NCBI GenBank assembly: GCA_002471575.1
Contig: DKQG01000027.1
Coordinates: 1-14,928, forward strand
Length of the DNA stretch: 14,928 bases
Reading direction: 5' to 3'
Source of the DNA: Alphaproteobacteria bacterium UBA7314
Lineage (GTDB): Bacteria; Pseudomonadota; Alphaproteobacteria; MPNO01; UBA830
Below the pieces are notes generated by a model. The model saw only the letters and a list, made by a program, of their open reading frames with translations. It was not told the origin of the DNA and made no database searches. Shown here piece after piece: positions 14,827 to 14,928 of this stretch. The number at the start of each line of letters is the position of its first letter. Position 1 is the first letter of the stretch. The translations under genes were made by a program, and so were the position numbers.

Positions 14827-14928
14827 GGTCTGAACCCATTACAGCAATATAAATTCGTTTGGTAAATCAGAAGCGTGGTACGTTCTGATAGTGGGTGTCT
14901 TAATGGCGGAGGTGTCGGGGACGGGGGC
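14827..14928. other. Right end of window, no gene supported
   Basis: A short hairpin GGGT-CTGA-ACCC (14826-14837) follows the RidA stop but has no T-run. An ATG near 14903 starts an open frame that runs off the edge; too little is present to call it. Confidence 0.3.

Overview
This is a bacterial accessory (catabolic) region. Family content, codon usage and moderately high GC suggest a proteobacterium, perhaps an alphaproteobacterium; this is an inference, as no taxonomic marker gene is present. No rRNA, tRNA, CRISPR array or intact mobile element was found.

Region A (1-9434) is the core. An IclR-family regulator (minus strand, running off the left edge) is divergent from a plus-strand series of genes. 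In order these are a substrate-binding-fold protein without signal peptide, two tandem paralogous phthalate-dioxygenase-type Rieske oxygenases, a Bcr/CflA-like MFS transporter, a truncated nitroreductase remnant, a DMSO-reductase-family molybdopterin oxidoreductase and a third Rieske oxygenase. The divergent promoter region contains a strong imperfect palindrome (804-833), a good candidate for the IclR operator. Region B (9477-11549, minus strand) holds a second substrate-binding-fold protein, paralogous to the first, and an SsuD/LLM-type flavin monooxygenase. Three GAGTC-containing direct repeats lie between them.

Region C (11550-13160) looks like an eroded junction. It has a Sel1-repeat fragment, a lone SAM-dependent methyltransferase flanked by 17-bp identical direct repeats, and the C-terminal piece of a tyrosine recombinase. 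Region D (13163-14826, plus strand) has a RutA-like flavin monooxygenase followed by a RidA/RutC-family deaminase, an arrangement reminiscent of the Rut pyrimidine pathway.

Read together, the window encodes oxidative attack on a small organic, possibly N-containing, substrate: three Rieske oxygenases, two flavin monooxygenases, a Mo enzyme, a RidA imine/enamine hydrolase, an exporter-like MFS protein and a regulator. No Rieske reductase or ferredoxin, ABC permease or ATPase is present, so the electron donors must lie elsewhere, and the two binding-protein-fold products may be cytoplasmic enzymes or sensors and not transport components. The substrate cannot be named from sequence alone.
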